A stretch of DNA of 64,000 bases from Tetracladium setigerum (lineage: Eukaryota > Ascomycota > Leotiomycetes > Helotiales), in contig PZJY01000005.1 in assembly GCA_031472005.1 (NCBI GenBank), positions 2,232,001 through 2,296,000 of the forward strand. The letters run 5' to 3'. The notes beneath the pieces were generated by a model. That model was not told the origin of the DNA. It saw only the letters and a program-made list of their open reading frames with translations, and did not search any database. Position numbers and translations under genes: made by a program. The stretch's first letter is position 1. Each line of letters opens with the position of its first letter. Shown one piece after another: positions 1 to 12,518 of this stretch.

Positions 1-1442
1 GCTAGTAGTGTGTTCTCGACAGCCACTGTCGTCACATCAGCACAGTTCCATGTCAGCACTGAGGTTATGATCTTGGGAGTGTCCCTCTATGTCTTAGGTT
101 TCGCATTTGGTATGTCGCTCCCCATGTTTTCATAATTATAATGACTAACACAGTCAGGACCACTTGTTTGGGCTCCTCTCTCCGAGGTCTATGGACGCAC
201 ACGACCTCTCTTCTTTGGATTCGCCGTCTTCGTTATCTTCCAGATCCCACTCGCAGTTGCTCAAAACCTTGAGACAATCATGCTCTCTCGCTTCCTTGCC
301 GGTTGCTTTGGCGCAGCTCCCATCGCCATTGTCGGAGGAACCTACGTCGACTTCTGGGATGCGCAAGGCAGAGGTGCTGCCACTGCCGGCTTTGCTGGTG
401 CCACGTTCCTTGGTCCTATCGCTGGCCCAATCGTTGGTTCTTACATCACTGCTTCACATCTCGGTTGGAGATGGACTGGATGGATCACCATGATCATTTC
501 GGCTGCCGTTGGTATCGTTGGTCTGTTCACCGTTCCAGAAACCTTCGCGCCGGTGCTGCTACAGAGAAGGGCAGAGAAGCTCAAGCATCAAACTAAGAAC
601 TGGGCCGTCCATTCAGCACTCGATGAGACTCCTGCCGACATCAAGGCCTTGATGCAGAAGTACTTTAGCAAACCCTTCGTCATGCTATTCCAAGAGCCAA
701 TTGTAAGTTCAACCTTTCCCCCAGTTTCAATTTCTCGAAAAAATCAAACTCGAGAAAAAAAAAAGGAAACATCAACACCACATACAAACCAAGACATACT
801 AACATATCCTAGCTCCTCGCTCTCACGATCTACTCTTCCCTCGTATATTCGATCCTTTACCTCATCTTCTTTGCCTATCCCTTCTCGTTCGCACTCGTTA
901 GAGGCTGGAAAGTCACCACCGCCTCCCTAACCTTCCTCTCCATCGGTCTCGGCATCTTCCTCTGCTGCATCTACATCGCCATAGACACACGCATCCGCTT
1001 CAACCCACTCCTCGCCCGCTCCGGCAAATTCGTCCTCCCAGAAGCACGCCTCCCACCCATGATGATCGGTTCCATCCTCCTCCCCGTTGGCCTCTTCTGG
1101 TTCGCATGGACATCCTCGCCATCGATCCACCCCGCGCCTCAGATCATCTCCGGCGTCTTCACCGGCATGGGAATCTTCCTTGTTTTCCTCCCCGCTCAGA
1201 TCTATATCATTGATGTCTACCTCATGAATGCGAATAGTGCATTGGCTGCGACGGCTTTCGCGAGAGCTTTGATGGCCGCTGGGTTCCCGTTGTTTGCTAC
1301 TTACATGTATAAGGATCTTGGGGTGGATTGGGCGACTAGTTTGTTGGGGTTCTTGTGTGTGGCTATGATTCCTTTCCCTTTCCTTTTCTGGAAGTATGGA
1401 GAGAAGATTAGAGCCAAGGGGAAGTTTGCTGTGGTGTTGTAA
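1..1442 (+). CDS. MFS transporter, DHA1 drug:H+ antiporter type (5' end missing)
   Basis: Seen: exons 1-109, 158-702 and 813-1442; the frame is open at the window edge, so the N-terminus lies outside. Intron 1 (110-157) has a GACTAAC branch site; intron 2 (703-812) ends in CCTAG. The join of exons 1 and 2 produces the GPLVWAPLSEVYGR motif typical of DHA1 major facilitator proteins. Hydrophobic helices follow, with a charged central loop (residues near QRRAEKLKHQ), then a second six-helix half ending in a short basic tail. Known: this family exports drugs, polyamines or fungal toxins across the plasma membrane by proton antiport. The substrate cannot be told from sequence. About 427 residues are present; the family is usually 480-560. 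No frame problems. Confidence 0.9.
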
Positions 1443-3880
1443 TCTGGCTGTTTTTTTTCTTTTGTTTAGAATGTGTGTGTGGGTGGGGTAATTGATTCAG
1501 AGCAAGCGATATTGATGATGCTGTTGCGTGGAGTTGGAAAGAAGATCATAGACTATAATATGGATAGATGATAGACCATAGATGGGAGCGTTAGACTGGG
1601 CTCTTTAGATGGGTAGATACCCTTGCATAGATAGATAGACAGACAGACCGAAAGGCGTTGGAGGTGCTGGGATTTGTTTTGATACCATACCACTCAGGAA
1701 AAGAAAGGACGAGGAGAAAGAATTCATTGTTATTAATTCAAACAATCATAATTACATACCTACCTTACTCAAGAATCTCAAAATTGCCACAACTTGCTTG
1801 CTCAGTATTCACACTTTTCTTCTTCCACTGGACCACTTCCACCTCCACTTCCTTTGGTACAACAATTTGAGGCTTGCTTGCTTGCTTTTAACTCCCGAGT
1901 GTGTTGTGTCTCCTCAGCAAAAAACAACCAAATGGTCAAGTTAAGCCCAGGAAGGTATGCTAGATGCGTAATTGCGACAGTTGGAAAAAAGTGATTTTGA
2001 GACTTGCCATACTCATCTAAACACACCACTCGTGACGCGATAAGAGAGGGGATCGATTGGCCTGTATATTCGCGTTCAACGGACTTTTTCCGTTTCGCTC
2101 TGCACTTGACCACGGAGCATCTCTACTAACCTCACGTTGAAATGTTGCGAATTTTGCTATCTAGGCATATGTGTGCCTCAAGTCTTGAGGATCATCAAAG
2201 CACAAGACTTTTGGAACCGTCTGGATGCGCAAAGTGTATCTATATCGTACTATGCGTGTTAGAACCGGTCGAAATTCCCCCAAAAAAGGGAAGATCTGGG
2301 ATGTGATATACACGAGAAAGGGATTTCTGGCCTTGTATATTTTTTGGAAACATTGTGAAAAGTTCGCGACAAAGAGGTCGTATAGATTCCCTTCTTCTTC
2401 TCTGTGCTTGAGTAATATCCCATTTTACTTGTTCTGGAGTCATGAGCTCGAGATCAGATGTTGGACATTTTCCAGTTCGTGCTGTGGCATTTTGACACGG
2501 TTATGCATTTGGCAAACGCAGCTCCTTTTCCCCTTTGAAAATAAACCAAAATCAATGCAGAGCTTCTTCTTTTCGAGATAAACGAAAAACAGCAGCAGCA
2601 GCGCTTCTTCCATGATGCATTCGTTGGCTGCGCAGGAAGCAGGTAATGGGGTGATATTGCGCGCCAACTATTGTCCGATTTCGAGCAGATGGTTCGTACC
2701 TAGCCAACAATATCTCACCGCAAATACAATATGGCGAAAGCTGCATTTGTTATCTACCGCTGCTATGATCTTTTGACGAGTGTGTTGCACTCTGAAGTGA
2801 GATCCGATAGAATTGAACTAGGAAAAAGTGCGGATGCAATGATGGCAATTTGGAGAAGAGTATGCGAAGAGGGTTCCTGCCGAGATCGAGGATCGAGATT
2901 CGAGAAGCCTATCTATCTTTCGTTTCTGATAGAGGCAGCGATGTGTTGTGTATAAAAATAGCTTCCATGGCGACGTCGTCGTCCCTGTCCCTTTTTCTCC
3001 TGCCTCATCTGTGATCCCCGGCATATCTGAGCAGGTACTTAGTAATCTTAACCCGAACAGTCGGACCAAGATGAGAAGCATCATCTGCGCACAACCTCAT
3101 GATCGTGAGCAAATTTAACGGGCAATGCCAACAAAGGATGAATGGCTTTGTATAAAAATGGTTGACGGTGTGACGTTGATTCGGAACGAAGAAAGAAGCA
3201 CAGAGAGAAGTGGTGCCATTCTTCAGAGGGGGCGTGACTTCAAAGGCCGAGGGATTTGACCGCTGGACACCGTGATTTGAAACTCCACTTTCTTCCAATC
3301 TACGAATCAACAGCACATTATTCTCCATCATGCAAAGATCCAAAGCTTCCAGAACGGTCTTGGATTAGCGAAAAAAGCATGCTTGGCAAGTATCTCACTT
3401 CGGAAATAATGCTTGGTCGTCGTCGTTCGTTGGAACTAGTCTGATGAGGTGAGGAGAGCGATTTCAAATTGGACCTCTCTCGCCATCCACACAACAAACA
3501 CACTTCTCTCTGCTAGATATCACCACCTCTCTGTACTGCACAGCACCAACAAACAATAATCTCCTGATCCACTCTCTCTCCCTACACGCTTCGTCCTCTT
3601 CTTCTTCTTCTCTTCCTCATATCAGTCATCCAACCGGTAGCCCAGTCCGGGCTGTACCCAGGACGCCTCCCGCCCCCGTCACGCTCGCCCATGCTGCAGC
3701 AAACCCCATATGGCCTTTCAGCTGATTAACTGATCCGACAGCCCTCTATGTGAGTAGTTACCTTAGGTCACTGAGCCGTCTTGTTATAAACTCTTCCCCT
3801 TCCTGCATGGCCCAAGGACGACCCCACCTCCGGTACCAACCCAACCTACACCTTTTAGCACATCACCACCACCACCCCCC
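1443..3880. other. Intergenic, about 2.4 kb
   Basis: No ORF here looks like a protein family. The stretch carries the 3' flank of the MFS gene and the promoter of the C6 regulator at 3881. TATAAAAAT-like boxes occur near 2952 and 3151, and there is a CT-rich leader at about 3520-3620. I see no RNA gene or transposon. Confidence 0.6.
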
Positions 3881-6476
3881 ATGGACTTGGGCACTGGATT
3901 TGGCGTGGTCGCTAACGAGAGTGATGACACCAGGAAATTCACAAGCATGGATAACAACCAGCCGAAGCCGGTCCGGAGGAAGTTTGCTGTTCCGCCTGTG
4001 AAAGTTGCTTGTCTGGAGTGCAGAAGCTCCCGATGCCGTTGTGATGGAAATCCCGTGCAATGCTCGAACGTGAGTACAAACCGTGCTGAACTCCACTCTA
4101 CTTGGTACCCCACACGCTCCATCGCCAACCCGTTACTAACTTGGGGATTGATAGTGTACCAACAAAGGTAAAAAGTGTATATATGTCCAAAGCAAAAGAG
4201 GTGGCTCGCGCATCAGGAAGCGTAAGGCATCCTCGGAGAAAGCCAGCTCTCCACCAGCCAATAATAGAGACTTGAACCAAGTCGCTCTCTCGGTCTTGCC
4301 AGAGTCTGATCACGGTATGTGTCGTGCTACCCAGAATGGGACGTTCACTAATACATGTTAGCCACTTTTGCTGGACCCCTGTCATTTGTATCCCCGGAGG
4401 ATGTTTGAAGCAACTTGATTTGATGCCAGAGGAGGCTGAAACCCAATTTGGCTATGATGAAGTCTACCCAACCCATGAGATCCAAGACAGCGGCTACGAG
4501 ACGTCAGACCATGCAGGCACAACTAGTCCAGGAACTGAGCATACACGCACCCCGATCCGAGCGTATGGTTCAGACGAAGCTATGTAAGTGTATGTCACAT
4601 GATGAAGCGGCACGGCTAATATGTCCCAGACTGGGTGCCTACTACACCTTCATACATTCATATCTTCCTGTGCTGCCTCCTCCGGATCTACATCAAGTCG
4701 TTGATGATGTGGACTTTGGATTCAGGCGAGATCTAGAAGTTGTTTACACTAGCGCGAGAACTCCCGAATTCGAGCCATCGTCCCCCCTGAGTCTCGCCAT
4801 ATCCGCCACACTTGCTCTGATACCTCATCCAGATGACCTTAATCCATCCGAAACCGTGCGCATTCGCCGCGAGCAAGCAAAAGCATTTGCTCAATGTGCG
4901 TATCAACAGATTGAGATGGAATCAGAAATATCGGAGTCGAACGATAATCCAGCAGAAGCTCTGAGTAGTGAGCCATCACCTCCAAACCGTCAGCCATTCC
5001 ACCCTCAGAACCCAGTGGAGAATGAGAGTGTGATTGCTTTAATTCTGTTGAGTACATTTGGTAAGTTAAATCATCAACATCCAGGCACGGAAATTAGCCA
5101 TCCCTTGAGAAGAGAAGCTCATTCGGTCTAGAGTATGCTCAAAGAGGAAATGTTGCCAAGATGAGAAATCGAGCAGGGCAAGCCCTGAATGCAGCTATGG
5201 GTTTGAACCTTCATGCAAAAGGAGCCGAGAATGGCTTTTACGCCGAAGCAAATCGGAGGGTTTGGTGGATGACAGTATGTATTCAAGCTCGTTTCTCAGT
5301 ACCTGCTGACAGATTAGTACATTATTGCATGCCAAGGGGCAATCCTCTCAAACTCGGGCCCTCCTATGCTGCTTTACGACCCTCGGTTCACGACTGCTCA
5401 CCCAACGTTCGGCTTGGACACAGAGGTAAGTACGATGCCATTATGAAAATGGCTTTGCTAACATGGCAAGTCTTGGCCTATCTTCCTCCAAGCACAACAG
5501 GTCATCACAAACGCAACACAGTTTGTGATTGACTTGGATGTCACGCTCAAGTCGAAAGCTAATGCTTCCGACATGTGGAATCGAATGATCGAACTAGACG
5601 CAATCATTGAGCCTCTAGTTGCGAATGCGAACTCGTGGGAAGTATGGCCACAAGTAACACTCGACAGATTTGAGCTAGGTGTCGGCCAAGCTCTCAGAGG
5701 GATGGCACGGATCAAATTGAACAGGTAAGCTTCAAGTCTCAGTCAACAAGTTGAGGCTAACAAATAAGTGCTCGCATCAAGTTGCATCGCTTCTCAGCCT
5801 TTGCAGATATGCCGGTTTTCAGCAAGAAACATTGTGATCTAAAACCCTCATCCCCATCCAACAAGTCACCTCAGTGCGGCTGCTCAAACACCTTCCAAAC
5901 TCTCCCCAGTAACTCCAACCATATCCTAGCACCTGTCCCCACAGCTTCTCTGCTCCCTATCAACCCCACCGCCTTCCCGTTCAGCAACCAGTTCTCAGCA
6001 AATGTATGCTTTCAAAGTGCTTTCAACATCGCCGATTCATATCAAAAATTACCCTACCCACAACCAGTACGATCCAACCAGACTATCCCTGTCTTGGTAC
6101 CATGGATGCAGAACAAGAAGATTCCGAGGATGATTCCTATCTTCTCGTGTTGTGCGATGCAGAGCAGCTACGCTATGGTCATGCTGTCCTATAAAGCGCA
6201 GAGTTTAGGATTTTTAACTACATCTGATGATGGGAGGAGTATGAATCAGGGCAATATGCTTGCGCAGTTACAGAAAGGGCTGGGAGCTATTCTGGATGCT
6301 TTGAGTAATTACTCTTTGGCGTATGAAGGGCTGTCCGGAATGAGAGGTAAGTCCAAATTATTCGGCTTGTTTTGTGTCTAAAAATATGTGCTAACCTACA
6401 TCCTCCTATCACAGACCAAGTTGATCTCGCAATACAATCGCTAAACTCAAACGTCATCCTTCCACATCGCCATTGA
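3881..6476 (+). CDS. Zn(II)2Cys6 transcription factor with fungal_trans middle domain; probable 1-nt frameshift near 4402
   Basis: Seen: exons 3881-4069, 4155-4314, 4362-4583, 4630-5060, 5132-5274, 5318-5425, 5471-5724, 5769-6346 and 6415-6476. The zinc cluster spans the first intron (CLECRSSRCRCDG, then C-x2-C-x6-C) and is followed by a basic RGGSRIRKRK patch. Later exons give hallmark regulator segments: GAYYTFIHSYLPVLPPP, a YAQRGN/RAGQALNAAMGLN block, RRVWWMT, and a C-terminal SNYSLAYEGLSGMRDQ. Exon 3 opens in one frame (GPLSFVSPEDV) and ends in another (PEEAETQFGYDEV), with stops between. One extra T in the run at 4403-4405 would join them and give about 715 residues. A single longer intron, 4315-4429, would also keep the frame (692 residues) but loses the family-like segment. 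Role: sequence-specific nuclear regulator; target unknown. Confidence 0.85.
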
Positions 6477-7027
6477 AGCGAAACTCGACATTTATTTATT
6501 CTTAAAGTACAATACACCCCTCTCGATCTTTACTTTGAAATGTATACGACGGCGTTCGGATCCGGGGACACGGAAGTGGGGTTTGATCTAAGGCGTTTGA
6601 AATAATGAGACAGATATAGGGATGTTGATTAATGATGACTATGATTGATGGGGAAGTGGGTTGGCTATGGTCTGGTTTATCAAATCCTAAAAGTTATGGT
6701 ATAGGACGGTGTGTTATACCTTTGATATATAACATTTTTACCCACCTTCATCAGAGAGTGCCAGAGTTTATGAAAAACGAGTTATCTGGGCTAACAGATC
6801 TAGGTGGCTGATATACATGATAGACAAAATTACTTGAATTGGTATCTAGTTAGAAATAAATTCAACGCTATCTAAGGTAGTATCTCCTCTCATAATTATT
6901 CGCCATTCAAATTGCAGGCACTTTTCTTCAACTGCGAAAAATCTCAATCAATATTTCCAATAGAGCAATGGACTTCATTTACATAATATCATAAAAGCAA
7001 AACCACCCCAATCTTTTTCTTATCCAT
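6477..7027. other. Intergenic between convergent genes
   Basis: About 550 bp of AT-rich 3' flanks shared by the plus-strand regulator and the minus-strand LPMO-like gene. Nothing else recognised. Confidence 0.6.
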
Positions 7028-7753
7028 CTACTGGACGCGAGGACGTGGTGTAGCAAGTCTGGAAGCTTGCGCTACAGCCGGCGAGACCACACCAGCCGCA
7101 GCAGCAGCAGGGGCAACGGTCATGTCAACACAGGACTCGTATGTTTGAACAGCGCTAGTTCCGAACCAGAACCACTGCAAAACCTATATCAAACGTTCAG
7201 TCAGCTCCATCCAAACATACTCCCCACTTCAAGAATCTCAACTTACACAATCACCCGCAACAGCGCAAGCACTTCCCAAAGTCGTTGGAATCGTCACATC
7301 GAAATCGGTATTATTCGCCGGCAACTGCGCCAAACTCTCATCGGCATAGGAAGTGAACGAGATAAGCGGCGCTCCAATGGCCGTGTTGGTCTTCGTATCA
7401 ATGACACTGACATTCATCGGGCCCTTGTGAGGAATTGGAAGGGTAGCCTGGAAATTGACGACTTGACCGGGCTGGAACGCTTGCACGTTTGCGGTGTTGT
7501 CGGCGAATTGAGTACCGCGGCAGAGGAAGAGATTGCAGGCTGCTGGGTTGAAGTTGGCTTCCAATGCGGCGGCTTCGGGCATGTCTTCAATGTGAGAGGT
7601 GGGATCGGAGGTGAAGAGTGCGGTGACGGAGGCGCCGCAGGCTTTTACCATGGCGGGACCGTCGGCGCGGACGGGTGGTGAGATGATGGCGCCGTGGGAG
7701 AAGACGGTGGTGGTGAAGAGCGCTGCTCCGAGAAGGGTGGATGTGTAAAGCAT
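7028..7753 (-). CDS. Secreted LPMO-like / chitin-binding type-4-like protein with N-terminal histidine
   Basis: Seen: exons 7247-7753 and 7028-7183 (minus strand), 220 residues. The intron 7184-7246 has a GTAAGT donor and ATATAG acceptor, and joins DC to VLQWFWFG. Residues 1-19 form a signal peptide; cleavage after Ser19 would expose His20 in HGAIISPP, and a second histidine is His109 in IPHKGP. Paired cysteines (ACG, CNLFLC, CAVAGDC, ESCVD) suggest disulfides. Known: copper-dependent lytic polysaccharide monooxygenases use the N-terminal His plus a second His as a histidine brace. Inferred: this is a member or relative of that fold acting outside the cell, on an unknown substrate. Some LPMO-like families bind copper without oxidative activity, so enzyme function is not certain. 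The tail after YESCVDM is Ala-rich and low complexity. Confidence 0.75.
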
Positions 7754-7819
7754 TTTGGAGGAGATGATGAGTGGTTGTGGTGGTGGTGGTGGTGGTTGAT
7801 TAATGGATTAAAATATAAA

Positions 7820-7829
7820 GTATATATAC
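7820..7829 (-). promoter_or_regulatory. TATA-like box of the LPMO-like gene
   Basis: GTATATATAC lies 67 nt upstream of the start codon at 7753. The position fits a core promoter in a short-leader fungal gene. Not tested. Confidence 0.4.
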
Positions 7830-8572
7830 AAAATAGAAACTATGACTAGCACAGATGTCGAGAATGGAATGAATGGAAGTTTGAGAGAGGATTTTTGTTG
7901 TTGAAGTGTCCGGCACAGATTTTGCAGAATGAATGAGAATATATGAGAGATTTGGAAATGCGAGGGATGCATGGAGGCAATAAGGGTAAAGACATCCGGC
8001 CGGATGTTGAGTGAACGACAAGAGAAGCTTGAGTGGAGATCCGCTCTCGGCATGAGCTTTACGCGGTGTAACAGACGATCAGACGAAACTATTTACATAT
8101 CAAAATCTATTATAACCAATAGGATTGTCCTGCGAACGAAATATCGATCGATGTCTAAAGCTTCGGTGCGCCACGGAGGAACTTCTCGCGGGAACTGTTA
8201 AATCTCAGCAGGGGAAACACGTGGATGCGGAGGAATGATGATGCCAATTTGGGGTGTGCACGGTTGCTTTGTGTCTTTATTGTAAACTGTGTACGTTGAA
8301 GTTGGCAGATATATGGGGACTATTTGTGTGAAGATGAAACCGTGACTGATGGACCGGTTTCACAACCAAAACAACCACGACAAGTGCGTTTCAATCGACT
8401 CTTCGTTTAGGAAGGATTTATGAAGGGTGTGAAACCCCTCGAAAGTTTCAATTCCGATTATGAATTTCCCAACAAGTTCTTTGCAATTTCCAGTTCGCGC
8501 ATCCTGCCTAAGAAGAAAAGTTGGGGTCGCAATTCTTGGTCGATATCTAGAGAGGACACTTTGAATGATTCG
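7830..8572. other. Upstream region of the LPMO-like gene
   Basis: About 740 bp between two minus-strand genes. No coding stretch looks family-like; it presumably holds the promoter of the LPMO-like gene and the 3' flank of the regulator at 8573. Confidence 0.5.
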
Positions 8573-10416
8573 CTATGGAATCACCATGCCCGCGCCAACA
8601 AGAATATGGCCATCCAAGATAAACCTTCTCGGAAAGGTAGATAAAGGCTGTAATTGTTCGGCTTCAGCAAATGGAGACCTTTGTGTGGGTTGAGCTGGAA
8701 ATAAATACTCACATCAGCAACTACTCCCGCCTGTCCAATCCCCATCACTTCACCAATCCAAGTCAAATACTCTCCAAAGCACTTCCTGGTTTGCTTTGGG
8801 ACAACTTCACAGTATGAAGCTACGAGAATGACATGCATGAGTAGAAGTCCGCCAGCAGACACATTCGGGATGATCTCCTGCTTGCTATTGGGCGTAATTG
8901 GTGCGATGAATATCTCCGGATTGCGAAGCAAATGGAAAGGAATTGACGCAGCTATTTCTTCAGATATTTGTTTCGCCAGGAGCAAAATACCGTCCAACTC
9001 ATAAACTGTAGGCAATTTCCGTGCATCTACGTTTTGCGATTGGAGACGCTCGGTACATTTGTAGATGAATTCGAGAAGGACAAGACGGCATTTGCGAAAG
9101 GAATTCCATGTGGAACTGACGTAGACTGGACGCTTCTTAGCAACAGTTGAATATATTAATAACACAGTACTCACGGTCTAGATACACATCGATTTGTTTG
9201 GGAGACGGAGTAACCTTAGGGAAGAGACCGTTCTTGAACGCTGGATCTACAAGACCCAGAGTCTTTGGTTGCCATGATGGAGGCTGTTTCGCAGGCCAGA
9301 GCGCAAATTCTCGATCCACAGTAATAGCATAATCTCGAAAACGTTGCAGTTCGTCGACGGAAGTGTTGAGATCAGATGTCAGAACCCTACCATCTCTGAA
9401 CACAGGTGAGTAACTCCGAAGTAGAGTGTCCAGACTTGGTATAGAAGGTCCTGGATCTGGGGGACGGATCAAACTCAAATCCTGGGCCACTGTTTTGGAT
9501 TGTGAGTGAGCGGAGCTCCAAAATCTGGAAAGAGAAAAAGAAGACGCACAAATAATGGATCGTTGTGACGATCGTGTTGCCTTCTATCCTCTTTGGGCCA
9601 AAAATCCTTCACGGGATGCTGGCTAAATACCGGGCTCTTGCTTGATAAAATGGCCGCTACCCCACGATAGTGAGCTTTATGCTCACCTGGGTGCGCTTTG
9701 CTGGCAGCGATGATCTGGTGATTACTTGTCAGCCAGGCTTCCCAAACGTATATTTGAAGTTGATCGTACCTCGTAGATGCCCAGCAGAACAGCCGTTGTC
9801 AAAGACTCCAGAGTATTCGAAGTTTCCGGTCTTGACATGGTAATCGAGAAAGACCTCAATAGTTTTGAATATTCTGCTTTGGCTCTCTGAGATAGCTGTG
9901 TATCTCGATATTTATTCGCAAGGCTTACAAAAGCTGCTGTTCGTACAGCAGATGCAAGATCTGAAGAATTATCAACACTACGAAGTAGCTGCTCGAGACC
10001 AGCTAGATAGCCCCGGGAGAGGTAGTGATCCTGTGGAACTACGCAATAGTCATTGAGGAACTCGGTAAGCGCGAATTGTTCCAACCAAGTGTCATCAATA
10101 CCTCGCCACCCGGGCAGCGCATTGGGAGGACGTGACAAGGAGATGACTTTCTGGCCCGCGCCGTAATTTCGGAATGTGAGATCTGTGACATTCTTTTCGT
10201 AGCCAGAACATGATATTCTGGCTTTCATGCATCTTTCGCAGGACTGACAATCAGCACACTATGGTTGCATGAGAGATCGAGAGACAAACTGGACGACTTT
10301 CGTCACACTGAGTGAAAAGATTAGCATGACTTCATACATAAATGGTGAGCACAACACACCTTCTTTCGCCGTTTCTTGCAGGTTATGCAACCTCTCGAAA
10401 CTCCATGGTTTACCAT
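8573..10416 (-). CDS. Zn(II)2Cys6 transcription factor, Fungal_trans_2 (DUF3468-like) type
   Basis: Seen: exons 10360-10416, 10290-10307, 9770-10243, 9550-9714, 9175-9481, 8713-9125 and 8573-8647 (minus strand), 502 residues. The first three exons build the zinc cluster GCITCKKRRKK / CDESRP / SCERCMKARISC; exon 2 is only 18 bp. Then come the family segments IDDTWLEQFALTEFLND, HYRGVAAILSSKSP, LDTLLRSYSPVFRDGRVLTSDLNTS and DVYLDLYVSSTWNSFRKCR, and the end FILDGHILVGAGMVIP. The start is the only ATG in phase just before the first Cys pair. The 9482-9549 intron is the least certain boundary: its exon junction region (PVKDFWPKEDRRQHDR) does not resemble the family, so a different intron may be used. 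Role: nuclear regulator; the gene lies between the LPMO-like and oxidoreductase genes, but targets are unknown. Confidence 0.85.
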
Positions 10417-11283
10417 TTTGTGAGGCAATTGTTCAAGCTCTTAGCCCCCTGGTCGTGCATGCATACAGTGGGGGGAATTTCCTCAACTACCTGATGATCT
10501 TACAATTTATTAGCCCTTTACAATCGACTCGAAGAATGAAGATGGAACAAAATGGAATGGACGTCGCCTAGGACTTAAGTTTACTATTTCCGTGCCCCAT
10601 CTCGTTAGCGTTCCGCGGTTGCGCGCGCAAAGCTAACCCGATTTATACATCGTATTGCATCGAGTGGGTGGTCGGTTAAACTTTATTCAATCAATCAACC
10701 AGATTCGACCCGGATCGGATTCCGGGCATTGTGATATGCGGACTTTGTGAATTGGTAAGGAATATAATGCCATACAACACATTCAAGCAATAATCTAATA
10801 TTGCTAGACTTGAACACAAAATATATGCAATGTTTACTGCAAGCTTGATCGGATAAGTCGGAAATGGTTGTATGCGGGGATAAAGTTCGTATGTTTCTGG
10901 CTTTGTAGAGTATTCGGTGACAAATTTTCGGATTTATTTCTGTATTCATAGAGTATGCGGAGATAAACCCTTTTGTCTATTGTTGTACACCTAGACTGAA
11001 TGTGAGCTGTTCAAATATCTATATAAGAACGAAGGTTGCCTCCACCACTTTCCAAATCAAACAACCATTCCGGTCCCAACTTCCAAGACCCAAACACTTC
11101 TTTATATCTACCCATACTTGAGCTGGTATGTTGTGCCTATTTTGGACTTCAAGTCTCCCTTGTTCGCTCGAATTGATGCCCTCTTCGAAGAAAACGAAAC
11201 TTTGGCTGAAACATTTGAAGCTTTCTCTCCCAATATTGCCACTTAAATAACAAGAAATCAGATCCAATCATCACCTGAACATC
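10417..11283. other. Shared upstream region of divergent genes
   Basis: About 870 bp separate the divergent starts of the C6 regulator (10416, minus) and the oxidoreductase (11284, plus), so a shared promoter is possible. A GC-rich patch at about 10610-10640 (GCGCGCGC core) stands out from the AT-rich surroundings. A TATATAAG-like box lies near 11022. Confidence 0.5.
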
Positions 11284-12518
11284 ATGGCAACCAAAAACCT
11301 CGCAGCCTACTTGACCAGCCCGAAGTCAAGGCCCCTCGAGATCAAAGAGGCTCCAATGCCCATCCCCGCGGCCAACGAAATCATCATTCGCACTCGAGCA
11401 ATGGGCATCAACCCCGTCGATTGGGTCGTCCAGGACCAGGGAATCATAGTTCAGAACTACCCTTTCATCCTCGGCTTCGATATTGCCGGCGACATCCATC
11501 AAGTTGGAACTGACGTGACTAAATTCAAAGTCGGAGATCGCGTCACTGCTCTTGTCGGGGCCTGCGCAACAACTCGGCTGGAGGCTTTCAGTTATTTGTC
11601 AGAGCTGAAGAGGAGAGTGTTGCAAAGATCCCGGATTTTGTATCGTATGAAGAAGGTAGTGTGTTGCCATTGTGCATTACGACTGCAGCGAGTGCCTTGT
11701 TTGATAAGAATCAACTGGCCTTGCCGCTTCCGCAGCTCGAGCCGAAGGCGCAGGGCAAAGTTGTACTTATTTGGGGTGGTAGTTCTGTCGTTGGTGCCCT
11801 TGCGATCCAGATGGTCGTTGCTGCTGGATTCGATGTAGCGACAACAGCCAGTTCTCATAATATGGAATCCCTTCGCTCCCTCGGCGCCAAATATGTTTTC
11901 GACAGGAAGAAAAGCACCATTGTCGAGGATATCGTCACAGCCTTGAAGGATGACGAGTTTGGTGGTTGTCTTGTTGCGGCAGCATATAATAGTGACAACT
12001 TCAATCTAGAGTCTCCTGATATCATGTACTGTGGCGAAATTGCGAAGAAGCTCGGGGGAATATGTTCGTGCAGACCGTCAAAGCCCCGCCACCGGGAATG
12101 GCTCGTGAGTTGATAAATCTCCCTCTCCCTAACAATACCCACAGTCAAAGATATACTGACTGATTGTGTGAGTACCTAGTGACCGAAGGACTTCCGGAAG
12201 GTGTCAAGACTGCTAACGGTAAGTGGTTGTTTACGAAGTTTGTGAAATTTGATGGCTAATTTCTCTTGTCAGTCTGGGGAACGGTAATCTTGCAAAGTGA
12301 GCCCTCAGTTTGGGGAGAATGGATTCCTGGTGCATTGGCAAATGGTAAGCTCCCCTTCTCTTGAACCCAAATTCTATGTTCTAATCAATTTTGAAGGTCT
12401 CCTAAAGTGTGCACCACCTCCACTCATTGTCGGGGAGGGCTTAGAATCACTTCAGGGTGCTTGTGATAGATGGGGAGGAGGAGTGTCCTTTCAGAAAGTT
12501 GTCGTCTCCTTGCCTTAG
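11284..12518 (+). CDS. Zinc-less alcohol dehydrogenase / enoyl reductase-like oxidoreductase, broken by two apparent 1-nt deletions
   Basis: Seen: exons 11284-12104, 12180-12218, 12273-12344 and 12397-12518. The N-terminal half has the GroES-like fold signature (GINPVDWVVQDQG, YPFILGFDIAG, KVGDRVTALVG); the middle has an NAD(P)-binding segment (VVLIWGGSSVVGALAIQ) without classical zinc ligands; the end is KCAPPPLIVGEGLESLQ. Two frame jumps break it. At G11557-11560 the frame of TALVG must move to LRNNSAGGFQLFVRAEEES, and at G11 2054-12058 (the five-G run 12054-12058) from AKKLGG to MFVQTVKAPPPGMA. One more G in each run gives 352 codons including stop. Known: such medium-chain reductases reduce quinones or enoyl groups and often act as trans-enoyl reductases beside biosynthetic enzymes. 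No PKS is nearby, so substrate is open. Either a mis-assembled intact gene or a pseudogene. Confidence 0.8.

Noticed and set aside
7067..7681. 204-codon plus-strand frame opposite the LPMO-like gene
   Set aside because: It is antisense to a well-supported spliced gene with signal peptide and conserved motifs.
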